A stretch of 64,000 nucleotides of DNA from Bin80 sp965203305 (GTDB taxonomy: Bacteria; Bacteroidota; Rhodothermia; Rhodothermales; Bin80). The stretch covers positions 3,764,354 through 3,828,353 of the forward strand of contig OZ241874.1 in the NCBI GenBank assembly GCA_965203305.1, in the 5' to 3' direction. This document shows positions 54,334 through 64,000 of this stretch, one piece after another; positions within the stretch are counted from its first letter, which is position 1; every line of letters starts with the position of its first letter. The position numbers and the translations under genes are program-made. The notes under the pieces were generated by a model. It saw only the letters and a program-made list of their open reading frames with translations, was not told where the DNA came from and did no database searches.

Positions 54334-54740
54334 GGAAGAATCAAAAAAATTTTTTAGAAAAAGAAGATATTTCGGGAACAACTGGTTTGCGTGTGATTAC
54401 AACCATGTCTTTGCTGTTATCGGCAAGACAAAGTTTGCCATTTGCCGAACTGAAAAATTTTGCATGGAGAACACGGTTCTACGCACTGTCGCAGAATCTG
54501 GTGCCATGGGGGAACTTTCAGAAATCAGGCAGGTTTATTTGGCAAAACCGGAAAAATTCCGTATGTTTGTCGTCCTGCTCTTTTCGGCAGGCACAGTTCT
54601 TTGACAGGTTGAGAGTATAGCGAGTCCTTTGTCGATTCAGACAAGCGGATGTCTGTTTGCTTCGGTAAACGGTTGATCCGCAACATTTAGTCAGGAAGAG
54701 TGTGCTGAAAGTGCTCACATACAAGCTTCAAAATCTCTAA
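54334..54740 (+). promoter_or_regulatory. rRNA operon leader
   Basis: About 400 bp upstream of 16S carrying the operon's promoter and leader. I cannot fix the promoter. boxA-like motif annotated separately at 54596. Confidence 0.5.
54596..54606 (+). promoter_or_regulatory. boxA-like antitermination motif
   Basis: GTTCTTTGACA, repeated exactly before 23S at 56558. It resembles boxA (TGCTCTTTAACA) bound by NusB/S10, whose gene lies at 47653-48150. Confidence 0.6.
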
Positions 54741-56271
<1,531 letters not shown>

Positions 56272-56357
56272 GAGAGCCTTGAGACAACAGTCTTCCGAAT
56301 CGGCAGGACTCGCTATACTCTTCCCTGGTTTTGCAAGTGGACAAAACCCGCACTTCA

Positions 56358-56431
<74 letters not shown>

Positions 56432-56461
56432 CCCCGCAGGCCACACGGCTCTAAAGTGCGA

Positions 56462-56534
56462 GGGGTTATAGCTCAGATGGTAGAGCATCGGTTTTGCATA
56501 CCGGGGGTCGCCGGTTCGAGTCCGGCTAACTCCA
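56462..56534 (+). tRNA. tRNA-Ala (TGC)
   Basis: Acceptor GGGGTTA with TAACTCC. The loop TTTGCAT holds TGC. CCA follows in the DNA. Second spacer tRNA. Confidence 0.96.
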
Positions 56535-56557
56535 CCAGGATCACATCTGTGGTCCAA

Positions 56558-56568
56558 GTTCTTTGACA
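56558..56568 (+). promoter_or_regulatory. boxA-like antitermination motif, second copy
   Basis: GTTCTTTGACA, identical to the motif before 16S, located 130 bp before 23S. Confidence 0.6.
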
Positions 56569-56699
56569 TGATGATATTCGCCAAAATGAACAACGCGCAG
56601 AAATGATGGAAGCCTGTCAGGCTTCTGTCCGAGCGCACAACGAGCGCAGGGAACTTCTCCACCGGAAGTTCTCGCGAACCTGACTTGTGTAAAATCTCA

Positions 56700-59650
<2,951 letters not shown>

Positions 59651-59748
59651 TTGAGTTTTTACAGAAGTCAGTCTCGTTTGCGCACTGCGGGTTGATCATG
59701 CGGCGAAATCGTCCTGTCAAATTATTGCTGCCCTGTGTAGCGACAGGC

Positions 59749-59863
59749 TTCCTGGTGCTTATAGCGCGGGGGATACACCTCTTCCATTCCGAACAGAGTC
59801 GTTAAGTCCCGCAGCGCCGATGGTACTGCCCTTCGTGGTGGGAGAGTAGGTCGGTGCCAGGAA
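59749..59863 (+). rRNA. 5S ribosomal RNA
   Basis: The ends TTCCTGGTGC and GCCAGGAA pair. CATTCCGAACAGAG and CGCCGATGGTACTG are standard 5S loops. Confidence 0.95.
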
Positions 59864-59872
59864 CACCATTGG

Positions 59873-59909
59873 CAACAGGGCCAGTTCCGTCTGGAACTGG
59901 TCCCTGTTG
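59873..59909 (+). terminator. rRNA operon terminator hairpin
   Basis: CAACAGGGCCAGTTCC pairs with GGAACTGGTCCCTGTTG around a short loop, with one unpaired base, and is followed by TGTTCTCTT. Directly after 5S. Confidence 0.8.
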
Positions 59910-59931
59910 TGTTCTCTTGAATATTGCCAGA

Positions 59932-60012
59932 TTGCTTGGGGGTGCCTCTCTGTCAGAGGCTGAGATCAAACCCTTTGTACCTGACCCGGGTAATGCCGGC
60001 GTAGGGAAATGC
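59932..60012 (+). promoter_or_regulatory. TPP (thiamine pyrophosphate) riboswitch
   Basis: All conserved THI-box parts appear in order: GGGGTGC, GGCTGAGATCAAACCC, TGTACCTGACCCGGGTAATG and CCGGCGTAGGGAA. It ends at the first codon of the receptor gene, so it probably controls translation. It binds thiamine pyrophosphate to repress expression. Confidence 0.95.
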
Positions 60013-62547
60013 ATGCGAAGTGCTTATGCAGCCGCCAGGCAGGCAAAAACATGGTGCATAATGCTCACTTCTTTACTGGTTGTTCTTGCTTTTCTTCCCA
60101 ATCCCCCATTGACTGGAGCCGTTCAGTCCGAAAGCGGAGTGCCCCTGAGCGGGGCAACCATACAGGTATTTCCAGTCGGCTCTCCTGTTGCCCAGTACTC
60201 CACTGTGACAGATCAGGAGGGGAGCTTTGCCCTCGAGGTCGCTCCAGGGACATATACCATCGAAATCCGATTTATCGGATATGAGACGTTCCGGCAACCG
60301 CTTGAGATCACAGAGGAAACGCAGAGGACATTCATTCTCCATGAGGCAATTCTGTATGGTGGGGAGGTTGTTGCAGAAGCCCGACGTGCCAGGGAACAGC
60401 TTACTCCGGTCACCCACAGCAATATCACCGCCAGAGAACTTGCTGCTCTTCCATCCATGCAGGATCTGCCGGCTGCACTGGCGCGCTCGGTTTCCATTAC
60501 GCATTACACGGAAAGCGGGAATGATCTGGGGTATTCCTATCTCCGATTGCGCGGGTTCGGGCAGCGGCGTGTGGCCGTGTCTGTTAACGGAATCCCGCAG
60601 AATGACCCGGAAGAGCACAATGTGTTCTGGATCAATTTCTTTGATCTGCAGGGTTCCATACAGGACATTCAGGTCCAGCGCGGAGCAGGTGCAGCTGCGT
60701 ACGGCTCTACTGGGATTGGAGGGGCAATCAACATTATTGCCGATCCGTACCGGCCTGTGGCAGAGGTCCGGCTCGAAACAGGGTACGGAAGCTATAATAC
60801 CCAACGCTATACAGTTCAGGCGAATACGGGTCTTCTGGGGGGACGCTATGCCGTATATGCCAGAGTCAGCAGACTGAGTTCGGATGGATACCGCGACTGG
60901 TCATGGTCCGAGTTCTGGCGATATTTCATCGGGGTTCGCCGGTATGGCGATCATCACACATTCACATTGCAGTCCTTTGGTGGTCCGCAAAAGGATGGCT
61001 TGGCCTATGTTGGAATTCCCAAGGAAGCGAACACGAAAACGGTTGATGACGGATTCGGGGGGACGATAGACCGGAGATACAATTTCAGCCAGTTGACCGA
61101 GGATGTGGAGCGTTTTCATCAGCCGCATGTTCAGCTTTTGCACAGTTTTACGCCGACCCCGAACCGGACTTTTGAACAGGCCCTCTTCTGGATCAGGGGA
61201 GTCGGGGAGTTTGATTTTGACGGGATCTTTCGGAGTGCCGACTTTCTGCGCCTTCCCGCAGACTGGAGAGGGCTGACTGTGGCAGAGCGGCAAGCCCCGA
61301 TGTACGAAATTTTACCGGGTGCGCCGGTGTTGTTTCGGGCGGCGCTGGATCAGTGGCAGGCAGGCTGGCTTCCCCGCTATCAGGTTGTCCGTCCCCAATC
61401 AGAGACGACGCTCGGAGGAGAGTTGCGACTCCATCGTTCTTTGCGCTGGGGACGGGTGGAAGAGGCCACGGGACTTCCTGCCGAAGTGATCGGGCCAGAA
61501 AACGATTACCGGGTGTACAGTGTCCGCGGAGAAAAAACAGTGGGATCGCTCTACGCAAGTCATCTGATGCGCCCAGGCAAACTGCTGGCAATCCAGGCAG
61601 ACATGCAGCTTACCTGGAGGCAATACCGGATTGTGGAAGAACGATTTTTCGGGAATGCTTTTCGTGTGCCCTATCTGTTTGTAAATCCCCGCCTGGGGGT
61701 GACCCTGAACCCGGAACAGCCTCTCAGTGCTTATTTCAGCATTTCTCTTGCGAACCGGGAGCCGAGAATGAAATCTCTTTACGACGGCGAGGAGGCGGGT
61801 GCAGGGTTTACGCCGCAGTTTTCGAAGCGCTCGGACGGGAGCCTGGATTACGACAGACCTATCGTGAAGCCGGAACGTCTGATGGATATTGAACTGGGCG
61901 GCCAGCTTGAGTCTCAGGATTTTCGGCTTCGCACGACTGCTTACTGGATGGAATTTCGGGATGAAATCGTTCCCAGTGGAGGGCTGGATCAGTTCGGAGT
62001 ACCTCGCACGGGGAATGCTGATCGTACGCGGCATCTCGGAGTTGAGCTGGAAATTTCTGCGCGTGTTTTGCCGGGGCTGAATGCATTTGCGAATGCGACA
62101 TTCAGCCGCAACCGCATCATTAAATTTGTCGAGTATGTAACTCTTCCCAGTTCTACCGCTGCTCCAGTTAATCGGGCGGGCAACCCGATTGCGGGATTTC
62201 CTGCTCGCAGCGGGAATGTGGGAATAACTTATGAATACTCGGGGCTGAAGCTTCGGGCAGATGCCCGTCTGGCGGGAGTACAGTATGTGGATAATGGAGG
62301 CGGGCGCACCGCGGATGATGTGGCAGAGGATAACTTGGAGGTAGACCCTTATGCACTGGTGTCCACTACGGTGCAGTGGGCATTCAGCGAGCGGTCGGTG
62401 CTTCGTGGCTTAATGCTCTCGCTTGACATCAACAATGTCCTGGATTCAAAGGTGCTGCTGTATGGAAATCCCGGATTTGGGAACCCACAGTTCTTTCCAG
62501 CAGCCACTCGCCATGTCTTTCTGCGGGCCCAGCTCCAGATTCCATAG
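60013..62547 (+). CDS. TonB-dependent receptor under TPP control (thiamin-type uptake)
   Basis: About 844 aa. The frame is open from 59854, but that overlaps 5S rRNA and the riboswitch. I prefer ATG 60013 directly after the switch, with ATG 60061 possible. A signal-like stretch (LTSLLVVLAFLP) is followed by a carboxypeptidase-like domain (GVPLSGATIQVFPVG), a plug (RGFGQRRVAVSVNGIPQNDPEEH, GIGGAINI) and a barrel ending in FLRAQLQIP. Thiamine-regulated receptors of this kind are known in Bacteroidota as likely uptake proteins for thiamin or its precursors. The substrate is inferred from the riboswitch only. Confidence 0.92.
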   Translation: MRSAYAAARQAKTWCIMLTSLLVVLAFLPNPPLTGAVQSESGVPLSGATIQVFPVGSPVAQYSTVTDQEGSFALEVAPGTYTIEIRFIGYETFRQPLEITEETQRTFILHEAILYGGEVVAEARRAREQLTPVTHSNITARELAALPSMQDLPAALARSVSITHYTESGNDLGYSYLRLRGFGQRRVAVSVNGIPQNDPEEHNVFWINFFDLQGSIQDIQVQRGAGAAAYGSTGIGGAINIIADPYRPVAEVRLETGYGSYNTQRYTVQANTGLLGGRYAVYARVSRLSSDGYRDWSWSEFWRYFIGVRRYGDHHTFTLQSFGGPQKDGLAYVGIPKEANTKTVDDGFGGTIDRRYNFSQLTEDVERFHQPHVQLLHSFTPTPNRTFEQALFWIRGVGEFDFDGIFRSADFLRLPADWRGLTVAERQAPMYEILPGAPVLFRAALDQWQAGWLPRYQVVRPQSETTLGGELRLHRSLRWGRVEEATGLPAEVIGPENDYRVYSVRGEKTVGSLYASHLMRPGKLLAIQADMQLTWRQYRIVEERFFGNAFRVPYLFVNPRLGVTLNPEQPLSAYFSISLANREPRMKSLYDGEEAGAGFTPQFSKRSDGSLDYDRPIVKPERLMDIELGGQLESQDFRLRTTAYWMEFRDEIVPSGGLDQFGVPRTGNADRTRHLGVELEISARVLPGLNAFANATFSRNRIIKFVEYVTLPSSTAAPVNRAGNPIAGFPARSGNVGITYEYSGLKLRADARLAGVQYVDNGGGRTADDVAEDNLEVDPYALVSTTVQWAFSERSVLRGLMLSLDINNVLDSKVLLYGNPGFGNPQFFPAATRHVFLRAQLQIP

Positions 62548-62587
62548 TTCGCGAAGAAAGCCGTGTTCTGTCCAGAATTGATAGTTA

Positions 62588-62872
62588 GTGTCTGTTCGAA
62601 AATTCACAGCAACTCCCAATACGGGGGATTTCAGAGGCATTTTGCCCCACAGCGTTATGTATGGCACGATTCAGATGCTCGTTCGCTATGAGAGATTCGG
62701 AGAAATCTTGCACGAAGATTGCGTGTTTATGGACGCTGTTCGGAGATTTCATGCTCCAATCCGCCAAGGGGCTTCCATCTTCGTCAGGAAAAATAACAAA
62801 AAATATCTCCCAAAACTCCTCATACGCTCTCTAAACGGCATATATCGGCGATATTCTGAATTTTCGGACAGA
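62588..62872. repeat. Short inverted-repeat element, copy at 62.6 kb
   Basis: The left end GTGTCTGTTCGAAAATTC, interior and right arm match the 286-bp copy at 15588 with a few substitutions. The last three bases of the right end are lost (GACAGA then AGTTA). AGTTA also flanks the left end. The minus-strand frame remains open. Confidence 0.8.
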
Positions 62873-62982
62873 AGTTATTGGAGGGGCACTGCTGAGTTGT
62901 GCAACTATGTGTTGCAGGTCGAGTTCAAATCATGCCCGGGACTGGATGAATAGCGTACACCAGATAAAGAAGAAATATAAAG

Positions 62983-63867
62983 ATGGCCAGAGTGAGTGTC
63001 TTTATTGAAAAGATGCTTGACTTGCACCTCAATCAATTGGCATCAACCAGAAAAACAGATGTCATGGCGATCTATGGAGAAATTGACGAACTTCTCCCAG
63101 AACAGGTTAGAGATGAGTTAGAGAGAATGAATGAGAGTAACTCGAGCCACCGCACACTCACAATTCTGTTGGATACTTGGGGAGGCGTAGTTGATTCGGT
63201 TGAGAAGATGGTGGATGTCATACGCTACCACTATGAGCGAGTTGACTTTATAATTCCTCGTAGAGCGATGTCTGCCGGAACGATATTTGCGCTGTCTGCC
63301 AACAATATTTATATGGATTATTATTCCCAAATGGGCCCCATTGATCCGCAGTTTTACATCGGAGGCAGGCTGATGCCGGGTTTGGGTTACCTGGAGAAAT
63401 TTGAGGAACTGAACAAAAAGTCCGAACGGGGTGAGATAACCCCACTTGAATATCTTCTGGTTAGTAAACTGGATTTAGCAGATATTCATCAATATGAGCA
63501 AGCCAGAGAGCTTTCAATAGAACTGCTAGAAAAATGGTTGCCCGCATTTAAGTTCGAAGATTGGGTGAAAACGGAGTCGAAAGGACACGAAGTCACCTCA
63601 GAAATGAAGCAAGAGAGGGCAAAAGAGATTGCACAGAAGCTGAACGATACGAAAAGATGGCATACCCATTCTCGTGGAATTTCAATGGAGGTGTTGCAAG
63701 AGGAACTTGGCTTAAGGATTGAAGATATAAGAGCCAGCAAGTGTGGGAGATTTCAGGAAGATGTTAGGGAAGCCCATTCCTTCATCGTTGATTTTATGGA
63801 ATTTTCGGATACAGAATTCTTCTTTAGAGCCATTCGCTATGAAAGACTGGAGGATAATCATGAATAA
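62983..63867 (+). CDS. ClpP-fold serine protease (SDH/SppA-like)
   Basis: A 294-aa protein with LLDTWGGVVDSVEKMVDVI (oxyanion Gly pair near residue 67), the nucleophile Ser97 in RRAMSAGTIFALSA and MGPIDPQ after it. This pattern fits the serine dehydrogenase proteinase branch of the ClpP/crotonase fold. The C-terminal half is charged and helical. Its stop overlaps the next gene, so the two are coupled. Such proteases appear in some defence or stress loci; no such role is shown here. Confidence 0.8.
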   Translation: MARVSVFIEKMLDLHLNQLASTRKTDVMAIYGEIDELLPEQVRDELERMNESNSSHRTLTILLDTWGGVVDSVEKMVDVIRYHYERVDFIIPRRAMSAGTIFALSANNIYMDYYSQMGPIDPQFYIGGRLMPGLGYLEKFEELNKKSERGEITPLEYLLVSKLDLADIHQYEQARELSIELLEKWLPAFKFEDWVKTESKGHEVTSEMKQERAKEIAQKLNDTKRWHTHSRGISMEVLQEELGLRIEDIRASKCGRFQEDVREAHSFIVDFMEFSDTEFFFRAIRYERLEDNHE

Positions 63868-64000
63868 ATTTGAGTTACATTACAAAGACATCAAGAAAAA
63901 GTGCGAGGGTGATCCCCGAATGGAATTCAAGAAAATTGCTGACGAGTTGGAGAACAAGCTAAGAGATATGGGACTTGATCTCCCCCGTCACGAGGGGCCT
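63860..64000 (+). CDS. Unknown protein, N-terminal part only
   Basis: ATG 63860 lies within the end of the protease gene (8-bp overlap) and 47 codons are open to the window edge. Begins MNKFELHYKDIKKKCEGD; charged and helical. Cannot be assigned. Confidence 0.6.
   Translation, partial: MNKFELHYKDIKKKCEGDPRMEFKKIADELENKLRDMGLDLPRHEGP

Noticed and set aside
59854..60012. N-terminal extension of the receptor to 59854
   Set aside because: This would overlap 5S rRNA, the terminator and the TPP riboswitch; ATG 60013 or 60061 is used instead.

Overview
The window reads as a chromosomal segment from a Gram-negative bacterium of the Bacteroidota/Rhodothermota side of the tree. The grounds are two large TonB-dependent receptors with N-terminal carboxypeptidase-regulatory-like domains, a GLPGLI-family protein, an rpmB-rpmG-DUF4295 cluster, and start codons mostly preceded by A/T-rich leaders without a clear Shine-Dalgarno although the 16S gene keeps its CCTCC tail. 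The genus cannot be fixed by eye.

Layout. 1-8.2 kb: a minus-strand restriction-modification island. It holds a restriction-endonuclease-like ORF, an adenine-type DNA methyltransferase, a 1658-aa fused nuclease-helicase-methyltransferase (type ISP-like), and the start of a second nuclease-helicase that leaves the window. 8.2-17.5 kb: an accessory zone. It contains a copied fragment of a DEAD-box helicase tail, an IS21 istB remnant, a 1393-bp TnpB element, a SusC/TonB-like receptor, a GLPGLI protein flanked by two copies of a small exported protein, several copies of a short inverted-repeat element and a decayed DDE transposase. 17.5-23.5 kb: a fatty-acid/phospholipid operon on the minus strand (yceD-rpmF-plsX-fabH-fabD-fabG-DEAD helicase). 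23.5-27 kb: a probable oriC with paired DnaA boxes, then dnaA and dnaN. 27-30.2 kb: a small three-gene run of unknown function, with a G14 tract in the last gene, and an ISL3-type insertion sequence. 30.5-39.5 kb: rplM-rpsI-rpsB-tsf-pyrH-frr-tRNA-Ser-gmk-coaBC-UDG-dnaB, with an intein in the DnaB P-loop and a UDG that has lost its Fe-S cysteines. 39.8-42.6 kb: an AAA-type ATPase, a tRNA cluster (Cys, Arg, Pro) in which tRNA-Arg carries a group I intron, and DUF4295-rpmG-rpmB. 42.6-54.4 kb: Lol-type permease, exported protein, ychF, Sel1-repeat protein, nusB, moeA, a PKD/OmpA lipoprotein, pyrR, a second TnpB element and a PASTA protein. 54.6-59.9 kb: one complete rRNA operon (16S-tRNA-Ile-tRNA-Ala-23S-5S) with boxA-like motifs. 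59.9-64 kb: a TPP riboswitch directly upstream of a TonB-dependent receptor, another short inverted-repeat element, and a ClpP-fold (SDH-type) protease with an overlapping partner gene cut by the window end.

The housekeeping genes are ordinary. The most unusual signals are four. (1) Two 1393-bp elements carry an intact TnpB but end in about 23-bp inverted repeats and are flanked by 8-bp direct repeats, each of which contains the stop codon of the neighbouring gene. (2) A roughly 203-nt group I intron sits in the anticodon loop of tRNA-Arg(UCU). (3) A family-4-type UDG lacks all four cluster cysteines. (4) The restriction island encodes two separate nuclease-helicase proteins. All statements come from reading the sequence; no database search was possible.
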